A stretch of DNA of 64,000 nucleotides from Flavobacteriales bacterium (GTDB taxonomy: Bacteria; Bacteroidota; Bacteroidia; Flavobacteriales_D; Parvicellaceae), in the NCBI GenBank assembly GCA_025210295.1, contig JAOASC010000028.1, forward strand, positions 246,680 to 310,679, in the 5' to 3' direction. Shown here piece by piece: positions 1 to 8,100 of this stretch. The position numbers were made by a program, and so were the translations under genes. Numbering within the stretch: position 1 is the stretch's first letter; each line of letters opens with the position of its first letter. The notes under the pieces were generated by a model. That model was not told where the DNA came from. It made no database searches and was given only the letters and a program-made list of their open reading frames with translations.

Positions 1-2
1 AA

Positions 3-119
3 ACCAATAAAGTTCGCCAAGAGGGGAGTGGTAGACCTGGTAAGCTTTTTAAGTTTAATAAGTCTAAGTATGATGCTTTAGTTGAGCATGGATTCCATTT
101 TGAGATTAAATATGCGTAA
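3..119 (+). CDS. nrtR: NrtR-type NUDIX transcriptional regulator, C-terminal end only
   Basis: The window opens inside a gene; 38 codons and a TAA at 117-119 remain. The visible protein includes the run GRPGKLFKF, then a Tyr/Asp-rich helix and the ending GFHFEIKYA. This resembles the end of the winged-helix DNA-binding domain of NrtR and related NUDIX regulators (typically GRPxxLYxF, then GFxFEL). NrtR senses ADP-ribose or related NAD breakdown products and represses NAD genes. The downstream genes are PRPP synthetase and nicotinamide phosphoribosyltransferase, which fit an NrtR target operon well. The NUDIX domain lies outside the window, so the call rests on a short tail plus context. Another NUDIX regulator of this fold, such as an AraR-type one, is the main alternative. 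Confidence 0.6.
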   Translation, partial: TNKVRQEGSGRPGKLFKFNKSKYDALVEHGFHFEIKYA

Positions 120-128
120 TTATTACGC
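114..128. promoter_or_regulatory. Perfect palindrome, candidate NrtR operator
   Basis: GCGTAAT-T-ATTACGC is a perfect 7-bp inverted repeat with a one-base centre. It overlaps the stop codon of the upstream regulator gene and ends 7 bp before the -33 element of the next promoter. The right half (ATTACGCAAA, 122-131) recurs at 174-183, on the other side of the promoter. That layout suits a repressor bound on both sides of RNA polymerase. Binding by NrtR is inferred from the neighbouring genes. Confidence 0.5.
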
Positions 129-135
129 AAAATAA

Positions 136-166
136 TTTGTGTATAAAAATCTTTCGTTTATATTTG
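136..166 (+). promoter_or_regulatory. Bacteroidota-type promoter of the NAD-salvage operon
   Basis: TTTG at 136-139, then 19 bp, then TATATTTG at 159-166, matches the Bacteroidota consensus TTG-N17-23-TAnnTTTG. Transcription should begin near 172, about 13 bases before the ATG at 185. It lies between the palindrome at 114-128 and the second half-site at 174-183. Confidence 0.65.
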
Positions 167-183
167 TGTTAAAATTACGCAAA
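166..183. promoter_or_regulatory. Second half-site of the candidate NrtR operator, at the transcription start
   Basis: ATTACGCAAA at 174-183 repeats 122-131 exactly, 52 bp downstream, close to five helical turns. The left arm (GTGTTAA, 166-172) matches the palindrome arm at only 4 of 7 positions, so this is an imperfect site. It covers the predicted start of transcription and ends one base before the ATG of the PRPP synthetase gene. Confidence 0.4.
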
Positions 184-184
184 T

Positions 185-1024
185 ATGATTTTGAATTTGA
201 CAAAAACATTTAATCCTTATCCAACAAAAAAAGAAATTCTTTTTGAATCCTTTACCTTTTCAGGTGGTGAGCCGCATCTAAAAATTCAGACAGATTTAAC
301 TGATGTAGAAAGTGTCATGATAACACAAAGAGTGAATTCATTCAATGATTTTGGTTTGTTGTTATTAGCTATTGATGCTTTAAAGAGAGCTGATGTAGAA
401 AAAATAGATGTATTTATACCATATTTTCCAGCTGCTCGTCAAGACCGATTAATGGTAAAAGGGGAGGCTCTGTCTGTAAAAGTTTATACTGAAATTTTAA
501 ATAATTCTGGAGTGAATAAAGTATTTGTATATGATGCACATTCTGAAGTTACCCCAGCTTTATTGAACAATTGTGTTAATTACAATAACCATTCATTTAT
601 AGCCAATGTTATGAAAGAATTAGCAGGTGAAACACTGTTGATTTCACCAGATGGAGGTGCGTTAAAAAAGATTTATAAAGTGGCGAGTTATTTAGGAGAA
701 TATGAGGTTGTAGAAGCATCAAAATCTCGAGATGTAAAAACAGGAAAGTTATCAGGTTTTCAAGTTTATAGAGAAGATTTAGAGGGGAGAGATTGTTTAG
801 TTGTAGATGATATTTGTGACGGTGGAGGAACTTTTTTAGGGTTAGCAAAAGAATTAAAAAAGAAAAATGCAGGTAAATTATATTTAGCAGTAAGTCATGG
901 AATATTCAGCAAAGGCTTTGATGCTTTAAGTGAATATTACTCAAAAATATTTGTAACCAACTCATTTAAGGAAATTGATGGGGAGCGTTTAATCAAGCAG
1001 ATAAAAATTAGTAAGTTGTTATGA
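185..1024 (+). CDS. prs: Ribose-phosphate pyrophosphokinase (PRPP synthetase), short NAD-salvage type
   Basis: The enzyme makes 5-phosphoribosyl diphosphate from ribose 5-phosphate and ATP. PRPP is the co-substrate of the nicotinamide phosphoribosyltransferase encoded at the end of this cluster. The protein has the family's PYFPAARQDR stretch (residues 79-88; housekeeping enzymes have PYFPYARQDR) and the PRPP-binding loop VVDDICDGGGTF near residue 207. At 279 residues it is shorter than housekeeping Prs (about 310-320), as seen in copies linked to NadV. It is therefore probably a dedicated salvage enzyme and not the cell's main Prs. The ATG follows the predicted transcription start by about a dozen bases and lacks a clear Shine-Dalgarno, which is normal in this phylum. 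Confidence 0.88.
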   Translation: MILNLTKTFNPYPTKKEILFESFTFSGGEPHLKIQTDLTDVESVMITQRVNSFNDFGLLLLAIDALKRADVEKIDVFIPYFPAARQDRLMVKGEALSVKVYTEILNNSGVNKVFVYDAHSEVTPALLNNCVNYNNHSFIANVMKELAGETLLISPDGGALKKIYKVASYLGEYEVVEASKSRDVKTGKLSGFQVYREDLEGRDCLVVDDICDGGGTFLGLAKELKKKNAGKLYLAVSHGIFSKGFDALSEYYSKIFVTNSFKEIDGERLIKQIKISKLL

Positions 1025-1204
1025 TTAAATAACATCAATATTATAGGGGAGAGTTAAGTATTACCCTCATTTTATGCTGTGATATAACAGTGAATAGGTC
1101 TAAGTTTTGTTCCTAATTAGTCGATAACTTAATCTATATATTAGAAGATTTGTTAATCATTTTCAAAAGGGGGTTCATATTATGATACAAAAAAAATAAT
1201 TAAG

Positions 1205-1744
1205 ATGACAGAACAAGAAAAAAAGAAAATAAGTAAGTTTTTAAGTTTAGTGTTAAGACATAAACCTGAAAAAATAGGACTAAGTTTAGACCATAAAGGT
1301 TGGGCTAAAGTTCAAGAATTAATAGATAAATCAAGTTTTAAGATTGATATAGAAGCATTAAAAGAGATAGTTGATACCAACAATAAACAGAGGTTTTCTT
1401 TTAATGATGATTTTTCATTAATTAGAGCAAATCAAGGCCACTCTATTCCCGTTGATTTAGACTTAGAGGAGTTAAGTCCTCCAGCGTATCTCTATCATGG
1501 TACAGTCGAAAAGTATATAGGGCTAATTCAAAGAGATGGATTAAAAAAAATGAAGAGAAATCATGTTCATTTAAGTCAAGATCGAGAAACAGCTGAAATT
1601 GTAGGGGCAAGAAGAGGAAAGCCAATTATTTTATCGATAAGATCTGGAGAAATGAGTAAAAATGGATTTCGATTCTTTAAATCTAAAAATGGAGTTTGGT
1701 TAACAAGTGAAGTGCCTGAGAAATATATTAGTTTTAAAAAATGA
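1205..1744 (+). CDS. kptA: RNA 2'-phosphotransferase (Tpt1/KptA family)
   Basis: KptA/Tpt1 enzymes transfer an internal RNA 2'-phosphate to NAD+, releasing nicotinamide and ADP-ribose 1'',2''-cyclic phosphate. The N-terminus carries the signature SKFLSLVLRHKPEKIGL (residues 10-26). Later come YHGT near residue 97, HVHLS near 120, and RRGKPIIL in the NAD-binding lobe. The length of 179 is normal for a full bacterial enzyme. In bacteria the natural substrate is uncertain, because 2'-phosphates from tRNA splicing are not expected. Consuming NAD and releasing nicotinamide links it to nadV downstream. The 180-bp gap before it has no convincing promoter. Its stop overlaps the next ATG (ATGA), so the two are translationally coupled. 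Confidence 0.92.
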   Translation: MTEQEKKKISKFLSLVLRHKPEKIGLSLDHKGWAKVQELIDKSSFKIDIEALKEIVDTNNKQRFSFNDDFSLIRANQGHSIPVDLDLEELSPPAYLYHGTVEKYIGLIQRDGLKKMKRNHVHLSQDRETAEIVGARRGKPIILSIRSGEMSKNGFRFFKSKNGVWLTSEVPEKYISFKK

Positions 1745-2475
1745 ATGACATGATAAATAAAACAGTTGTTATAGGAGATGTACATGGAGGTTTAAGAGCT
1801 TTGAAGCAATTATTAGAGCAGACAAACAAAAACTATAAATTGAATTATATTTTTTTGGGAGATTTAGTTGATGGGTGGAGTGAATCAGCTCAAACTATAG
1901 AGTTTTTAATTCAGTTTTCTAAAAAAAATCGATGCATTTTTATAAGAGGTAACCATGATGAGTGGTGTTACCAATGGCTCAAGACTGGTGAAGCTAACTC
2001 GATTTGGTTACAACATGGAGGAGAATCAACTGTAAAGAGTTATGAAATGATTATGGACAAGAGTAAGCATATCTCGTTTTTTGAAGAAATGAAAGATTAT
2101 TTTATTGATACTGAAAATAGATTGTTTATTCATGCTGGTTTTTCATCAATGCATGGGCCTGAGAAAGAGATATATAAGAGTAATTACTCTTGGGATAGGA
2201 CATTATGGGAGACGGCTGTAGCTTTAGATAGCAGAATAGCTTATGATTCAAAACAATACCCTAAACGTTTAAAACTTTTCAAAGAAATATATATAGGACA
2301 TACTCCAACAACTGAGTTAAATAGTTTAGAGCCCATAAACAAAGCTAATGTTTGGAATATAGATACAGCAGCTGCATTTAAAGGGAAGTTAACTATGTTA
2401 GATATAGACACAAAAGCTTTTGTGCAAAGTGATTTTGTATATCAACTATATCCAAAAGAAAAAGGGAGGAATTAA
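1741..2475 (+). CDS. Calcineurin-like metallophosphatase (PrpE/ApaH-like)
   Basis: The full two-metal phosphoesterase motif set is visible: GDVHGG near residue 12, FLGDLVDG near 38, RGNHDEW near 69, HAGF near 131 and GHTPT near 187. The 244-residue length and the spacing resemble bacterial Ser/Thr phosphatase-like and dinucleoside tetraphosphatase (PrpE-type) enzymes. The substrate cannot be read from the sequence. Given its fusion-like coupling to kptA (4-bp overlap) and its place in an NAD cluster, a nucleotide or RNA-end phosphate is a reasonable guess, for example a cyclic phosphate made by KptA chemistry. A good purine-rich ribosome site (GGGAGG) lies in its last codons, serving the broken reading frame that follows. 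Confidence 0.82.
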   Translation: MNDMINKTVVIGDVHGGLRALKQLLEQTNKNYKLNYIFLGDLVDGWSESAQTIEFLIQFSKKNRCIFIRGNHDEWCYQWLKTGEANSIWLQHGGESTVKSYEMIMDKSKHISFFEEMKDYFIDTENRLFIHAGFSSMHGPEKEIYKSNYSWDRTLWETAVALDSRIAYDSKQYPKRLKLFKEIYIGHTPTTELNSLEPINKANVWNIDTAAAFKGKLTMLDIDTKAFVQSDFVYQLYPKEKGRN

Positions 2476-2476
2476 T

Positions 2477-2634
2477 ATGAAAACAAAAACATTATATAGA
2501 CCAATAGGAGAGAAAGGTTTAATTCTCAAATTCAAGGAAAAATAAAAATAGTAGATGTATTGATAGGTGATAATATAAAAACATCTGAATATAAAATAGT
2601 AAATAAATTAATTAACCAATTAAAAAATAAATAG
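2477..2634 (+). pseudogene. Remnant of an ADP-ribosylation/crystallin-J1-like small protein, internally deleted and frameshifted
   Basis: An ATG at 2477, preceded by GGGAGG, opens a 22-codon frame beginning MKTKTLYRPIGEKGL, then stops at 2543-2545. A second frame (-1 relative to the first) runs on from about 2524 to a TAG at 2632-2634 and reads SQIQGKIKIVDVLIG and onward. From memory, proteins labelled ADP-ribosylation/crystallin J1 (about 150 residues) begin MKxxxLYRPVGxKELELI and end with a stretch like FNxxIxGxIEV. Both ends therefore seem present and the middle about 100 residues gone. The stop lies two bases before the nadV ATG. Family identity is from recall and needs a search; that the frame is broken is seen directly. 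Confidence 0.5.
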
Positions 2635-2636
2635 TT

Positions 2637-4088
2637 ATGAATCCAATGTTATATACAGATGGCTATAAAGTTGACCATCGCAGACAATATCCTGAACAAA
2701 CAACTTTAGTTTATTCGAATTGGACACCGCGAAAAAGTAGAATTGATGGAGTAAACGAAGTCGTTTTTTTTGGACTCCAATATTTCATTAAAAAGTATGT
2801 TATTGAAGAGTTTAACCGAAACTTTTTTAGTCAACCTAAAGAAAAGGTTTGTAATATTTATCAAAAAAGAATCAATAATTATTTAGGAGAGAATTCAGTA
2901 GGGATAAAGCATATTGAGGAATTACATGACTTAGGTTATATTCCAATGGTAATAAAAGCTTTACCAGAAGGCGTATCTGTGCCTATAAGGGTGCCAATGT
3001 TTACAATGTATAACACCTTACCTCGTTTTTTTTGGTTGACCAATTATTTTGAAACAATAGTTTCAACAACAGTTTGGATGCCGTGTAATTCAGCTACAAT
3101 TGCAAAACAATATAGAAAAATACTTGATAAATATGCTAATGAAACCTCTTCGATAGAAGAATTTGTCGATTGGCAAGGGCACGATTTTTCAATGAGAGGA
3201 ATGGCTGGATTGGAAGCTGCTATGATGAGTGCAGCAGGACACTTATTAAGTTTTGCAGGAACTGATACTATCCCTTCAATCGACTTTTTAGAACAATATT
3301 ATAATGCTGATTCTGACAAGGAATTAATCGGAGGTTCAGTAGCAGCAACAGAACATTCTGTAATGTGTATGGGAACAAATGAGGGAGAAGAAGAAACATT
3401 TAAGCGTCTAATTACTGACGTGTATCCAAAAGGAATTGTTTCTATTGTCTCTGATACTTGGGATTTATGGAAAGTTTTGACAGTGTATTTGCCCAATTTA
3501 AAAAATGAAGTTTTAGCAAGAGATGGTAAAGTAGTGATAAGACCTGATAGTGGAGATCCAGTTGATATTATTTGTGGAAACCCTAACAGTGAAAATGAAG
3601 TTGAACAAAAAGGAGTTATTGAATTACTATGGGAAATATTTGGAGGAAAAGAGAATGGAAAAGGGTATAAGGAATTGGATAGTCATATAGGAGCAATTTA
3701 TGGTGATAGTATTACTCTCGAAAGAGCTGAGCAGATTTGCAAACGATTAAAAGATAAAGGATTTGCTTCAACAAATGTGGTTTTAGGAATAGGTTCCTAT
3801 ACATATCAATACAACACTCGCGATACTTTTGGTTTTGCTATGAAAGCCACTTATGGAGAGGTAGATGGGAAAGGAAGAGAGATTTTTAAAGATCCAGTTA
3901 CTGACGATGGTACTAAAAAGTCTGCTAAAGGATTATTAAAAGTAGAATTGAATAATGGGGCATATCAATTAGTGGATCAAGTCTCATGGGATGAGGAAAG
4001 CGAGGGAGCTTTAGAAGAAGTGTTTAGAGATGGGGAATTGCTAAAAAATGTTTTGTTGAGTGAAGTAAGACAAAGAGTTCGAAAATAA
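2637..4088 (+). CDS. nadV: Nicotinamide phosphoribosyltransferase (NAMPT family)
   Basis: It converts nicotinamide and PRPP to nicotinamide mononucleotide, the one-step salvage route to NAD. Characteristic runs are TDGYKVDHRRQYPE near the N-terminus, YSNWTPRKSRI, HDFSMRGMAGLEAA, GTDTIPSI, VSDTWDLWKVLT, and VIRPDSGDPVD near residue 300, which supplies the phosphate-binding Arg/Asp pair. NVVLGIGSYTYQYNTRDT follows. The 483-residue length matches animal NAMPT and bacterial NadV, and is longer than nicotinate phosphoribosyltransferase. It is last in the cluster, with only 2 bp after the decayed frame and a strong terminator behind it. With PRPP synthetase first and nadV last, the operon supplies both co-substrate and enzyme. 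Confidence 0.93.
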   Translation: MNPMLYTDGYKVDHRRQYPEQTTLVYSNWTPRKSRIDGVNEVVFFGLQYFIKKYVIEEFNRNFFSQPKEKVCNIYQKRINNYLGENSVGIKHIEELHDLGYIPMVIKALPEGVSVPIRVPMFTMYNTLPRFFWLTNYFETIVSTTVWMPCNSATIAKQYRKILDKYANETSSIEEFVDWQGHDFSMRGMAGLEAAMMSAAGHLLSFAGTDTIPSIDFLEQYYNADSDKELIGGSVAATEHSVMCMGTNEGEEETFKRLITDVYPKGIVSIVSDTWDLWKVLTVYLPNLKNEVLARDGKVVIRPDSGDPVDIICGNPNSENEVEQKGVIELLWEIFGGKENGKGYKELDSHIGAIYGDSITLERAEQICKRLKDKGFASTNVVLGIGSYTYQYNTRDTFGFAMKATYGEVDGKGREIFKDPVTDDGTKKSAKGLLKVELNNGAYQLVDQVSWDEESEGALEEVFRDGELLKNVLLSEVRQRVRK

Positions 4089-4093
4089 AAATT

Positions 4094-4123
4094 AAAAAGG
4101 GAGGTTAAATACCTCCCTTTTTT
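4094..4123. terminator. Bidirectional intrinsic terminator between nadV and the convergent gene
   Basis: AAAAAGGGAGG (4094-4104) pairs with CCTCCCTTTTT (4112-4122) around a 7-base loop, giving an 11-bp stem with a GC core. There are T runs after the stem on the plus strand and after its complement on the minus strand. It ends within the stop codon of the convergent gene, so it can serve both genes. Confidence 0.85.
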
Positions 4124-4877
4124 AATAACAATCACAAGCTCTAATTTTTAGAGATTGTTCAAATAAAGTACTTAGTGGTTCTCCTTCTTTTAAGTTGTTT
4201 TTATTGTAATTGACAACGTGAATTAGTCTGGATTTTGTAGCTCCTTGTTCTATCCAATAGAGGTATTCAATACCATTTTTCGAATGCTTGATATAATAGA
4301 TTGGATTAGGAGTACGGTTAGGATAACTCTGTTCAAATAAGATTTCGCCTTCCTCAAAAATGTTTTTAACGTCATTTTCGTTTAGGTCAAAACAAGCTAA
4401 CTCACATTGCACCTTTTCTTTAATGGATAAGGTGAGGTTTTTTAAACGCTCTAAAACCATGGCATTTGGTTGATAAAGTGTTACATATTCATGATTAGGA
4501 ATGGTAGCACAATCACAATTATTTTGATTAGGAATATTGTTGATAATTGTAACAGCCAAAGAATCTTTTAAGTTCAGTTGAAATGACAACCTTAAGCTAT
4601 CATTAGAGATACTATAATTTTTGTTTTCAGTATCACTTTCTCCAAAATTGACAGCTCCATTTTCTATCAGTTGATAAATCGCGTTAGCATTAATATCATT
4701 GCACTCTAGAAGACATTTATCTTGTTTTGAAGTAACAATTTTGCTTGTTTTTATAGTTTGAAGAACTCTATTTCCTGGAAGCCAACCACATCCTCTTCCG
4801 TTGAATATAAAAAATGAAAGTAACCCACCCATTATGGCCCCAATCATGTAGTATTTAATTCTTCTTCCTAAAGTCAT
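4122..4877 (-). CDS. Membrane-anchored two-repeat protein, DUF4258-like (tentative)
   Basis: I do not recognise a characterised function. The 251-residue protein starts with a basic stretch and one membrane segment (about residues 9-25, YYMIGAIMGGLLSFFIF), so most of it is probably periplasmic. The phrase GCGWLPGNRVLQTIK after the membrane segment resembles small Bacteroidota proteins labelled DUF4258. The rest is two copies of a module of about 95 residues: each has a C-x3-C or CxxxC start, an Asp/Asn-rich helix (NANAIYQLIENGAVNF and NENDVKNIFEEGEILF), beta strands, and a terminal CDC. The paired cysteines suggest disulfides or metal binding. It converges on nadV and is transcribed alone. 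Confidence 0.6.
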   Translation of the reverse strand: MTLGRRIKYYMIGAIMGGLLSFFIFNGRGCGWLPGNRVLQTIKTSKIVTSKQDKCLLECNDINANAIYQLIENGAVNFGESDTENKNYSISNDSLRLSFQLNLKDSLAVTIINNIPNQNNCDCATIPNHEYVTLYQPNAMVLERLKNLTLSIKEKVQCELACFDLNENDVKNIFEEGEILFEQSYPNRTPNPIYYIKHSKNGIEYLYWIEQGATKSRLIHVVNYNKNNLKEGEPLSTLFEQSLKIRACDCY

Positions 4878-4901
4878 AAATTCATTTTTGAAATCAGTTT
4901 A

Positions 4902-4909
4902 CAAAGTTA
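4902..4909 (-). promoter_or_regulatory. -7 promoter box upstream of the DUF4258-like gene
   Basis: TAACTTTG on the minus strand fits TAnnTTTG and would start transcription about 20 bases before the ATG at 4877. No TTG occurs at the expected -33 distance, so this is a half-promoter match. Confidence 0.35.
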
Positions 4910-4973
4910 GTCGAAACAATTAGATATAACTCTAAAGTTTATGAATATGTTGCTTCTACCTATGTTTAGGTAG

Positions 4974-5002
4974 TTGTTTTTTAACAATATTTAATATTTT
5001 TG
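4974..5002 (+). promoter_or_regulatory. Promoter of the large PKD protein gene
   Basis: TTG at 4974-4976, 18 bp, then TATTTTTG at 4995-5002 fits the Bacteroidota consensus. Transcription should start near 5008, leaving a leader of about 160 bases. That leader contains three CGTTAAA copies (near 5087, 5100 and 5121) with no assigned role. Confidence 0.5.
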
Positions 5003-5166
5003 AAGACAAATAGTCATTTGTTTGAAATAAATGTTTAACTTTTTTTTAACTTTTGGCAACCAACCCATTTCATCAACGTTAAATAATTGCTTGTTAGCGC
5101 GTTAAATTACGGTTAGGCGACGTTAAAAGCTTATTTGGGGAAAAATTTAAATATATCTACCTACCT

Positions 5167-8100
5167 ATGAAAAGAAAAATACTACTACTACTGTTACTCA
5201 TCTCAACACTATTTAATTTATCATCTTATGCTCACTCGGTTCAGGTGGCGTATTGTATTAGTTGTGATGGTTTGTTGAGGTTGTATGTAGAACATTGGCA
5301 TGGAAATGCGAATCCCAATTCAACTACGATGACATTGCAGGTAACTGTAAATGGAACAACAACAACAAGTACAGGTTCTCCTGTGGCGAATTTACAAAAC
5401 ATACCATTTGCTCAATTACCCAACTGTGCATCGCCTCCAACAGTTTTTGGATCTTGTCCTGGCAGAGCCAATACTTATAATGATTGGGTAGTATATGATT
5501 TTCCTGGTATTCCAACTAATGCTACAGCAAGTATTCGAATCCTCTCAGGAAATTCAGCATTTACAGACGATGGTTGTGGAATGTTTCCTGCACAAACAAC
5601 GAACTTTGTTGTTGCTCCATTGAATCAACCGCCAATTACTATTCCTGCATCTTTTGTTTGTAGTGGTAGTCAGTCTCCTGGAGTTACTTTCCCTCCTGGG
5701 AATCCGCCTGGAGGAACTTATATCTGGTCTAACGATAATCCAGCTATTGGAGTACCTGCAACAGGTTCAGGTAATATACCTGCTTTTACTCCTGCTCCTT
5801 CAAATACTACACAAGTGGCGAATATTACTGTGGATTATCTTTGTGCATCTACAACTTTTACGATTACAGTTCTGCCTTCTGCAGGTCCCAACTTTAATTA
5901 TGTAAACATGTTTCACAATGGACAGAATGGTGCTGATCCATTAGTCCAATGTTTAGGGGATACAACAAGTTTTCAAGCTCAAGCAACTCCAGGTGTCACC
6001 ATACAAAGTGTTTTATGGGATTTTGGAGATGGTAGTACATCAACAGATATGAACCCTGTGCATTTATTTCAAAATAGTGGAAACTATACTGTGAATTTGC
6101 AAGTAACAACTACGGATGGATGTACCCAAACATCTACATCTACGATTACGATTAACCCTAAACCTGTAGCAAGTTATACGAGTACTCCCGAATGTGAGTA
6201 TGATGCCATTAATTTTACGAGCACCTCGACAGTCACCACAGGGACTATTGCTGCTTGGGAATGGGAATTTGGAGATGGAGCAACAGGAAACACTGCTAAT
6301 CCTGCTCATTTATATCCTGGAGATGGAAGCTATCCTGTTAATTTAACAGTTGTTACAGCTGCTGGATGTCGAGATTCTATAACTGGTACCCAAATCGTAT
6401 ATGAAAAACCTGTTGCTAGTTATATAAGCACAACAGAATGTCAGAATGATGCAACTAATTTTACAGATAATTCAACAGCATCAGTAAATATAACCAATTG
6501 GGATTGGGATTTTCAGAATGATAATACCATAGATAATACCAGTCAAAATCCATCATATACTTATCCTGCTTTTGGGACATATCCAGCAGAATTAACCATT
6601 ACTGATGCTAATGGATGTGTAGACGATACTGTTGTAAATATTACTGTTCATCCATTACCAGTTGCTGCGTTCAATTCTACAATGGTCTGCCCAACATTTG
6701 CAACAACATTAACAGACGCTTCTACTATACCAGGTGGTGGTACAATTTCTCAGTGGAATTGGGACTTAGGAAATGATGGTTCGGTAGAAACAAATACTCA
6801 AAATGGAGCAAATACTTGGAATACTGGTGGTGCTTATGATGTAGAGTTGATGGTGATGTCATCAGATGGTTGTGTAGACTCGATAGTTAATACCATCGTG
6901 GTATATCCTAAACCAGTTGCAGCTTTTAGCTCAACAACTGTATGTCATAATGATGTGACAAACTTCACTGATTTATCTACTGTCTTAGTTGGTAATATTT
7001 CAACTTGGGAATGGGATTTGGGAGATGGAAACACGGATAATATTCAAAATCCATCAAATACTTATGCCAATGATGGAAGCTATAATGCAACACTGATTAT
7101 CACAACAAGTGTTGGTTGTAAAGATACCGTTGTAAACCCTGTAAATGTCTATAGCTTGCCAATTGCTGAATTTTCGTCATCGACAGAATGTTTAAATGAA
7201 GCAACAATGCTAACGGACCAAACAACAACAGCTTCTTCTATTTCATTATGGGAATGGGATTACCAAAATGATGCAACTGTAGATGATTATGCGCAAAATA
7301 CTTCTTATGTATATCCTGGATTTGGATTTTACCCTGTGCATTTAAAAGTAACAGATGTGAATGGTTGTGAAGATGATACCGTTGCTAATATAGAGGTTAA
7401 GCCTCTTCCAGTTGCAGCTTTCACATCAACTGAAGAATGCCCATTTTTCCCAGCTACATTAACAGATGCTTCTACTGTGGCTGGTGGAGCAACAATAACG
7501 AATTGGAATTGGGATATTGATGATAATGGAAATGTTGATTTTACAACTCAAAATGGTGCTAATGCATGGACTTTAGGAGGAACCTATTATGTTGAATTAA
7601 TGGTTGAAACAGCTGATGGCTGTTTAGATTCTGTAGTGAATGCAGTTAATGTCTTTCCAAAACCTGAAGCAGCGTTTAGCAACACTACTGTTTGCTTTGG
7701 AACAGCTACGGATTTTACAGATAACTCAACAGTTGCATTGAATAATAATATTGTAGCTTGGGATTGGAATTTTGATGACGGAAATACATCTACGAACCAA
7801 AATCCCTCAAATCAATACGGAAGTCATGGGTTATACGACGTAACATTAATGATAGAAACAATGAATGGTTGTAGAGATACAATAACCAATCAGATTGAAG
7901 TATATGGTATGCCAGTAGTTAATTTTACGATGCCAAATGTCTGTGAATATGATAGTGTACATTTTGTAAACAATACGACAATTCCAAGTAATGATAACAT
8001 GACCTATGTATGGAACTTTGGAGATAATGCAATATTAAGTGTGGAAACACCAACTCATTTGTATAGTACAGAAGGAACTTATGCGGTTAATCTTGAGGCA

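Noticed and set aside
609..848. Antisense ORF inside the PRPP synthetase gene, and the other short opposite-strand or out-of-frame ORFs within clear genes
   Set aside because: They lack recognisable domains and ribosome sites, lie wholly inside confident genes, and reflect the skewed codon use of AT-rich DNA.
1182..1199. Five-codon ORF (ATG at 1182) before kptA as a leader peptide
   Set aside because: It is too short, with only Ile, Gln and Lys codons, and has no hairpin or attenuator structure around it.
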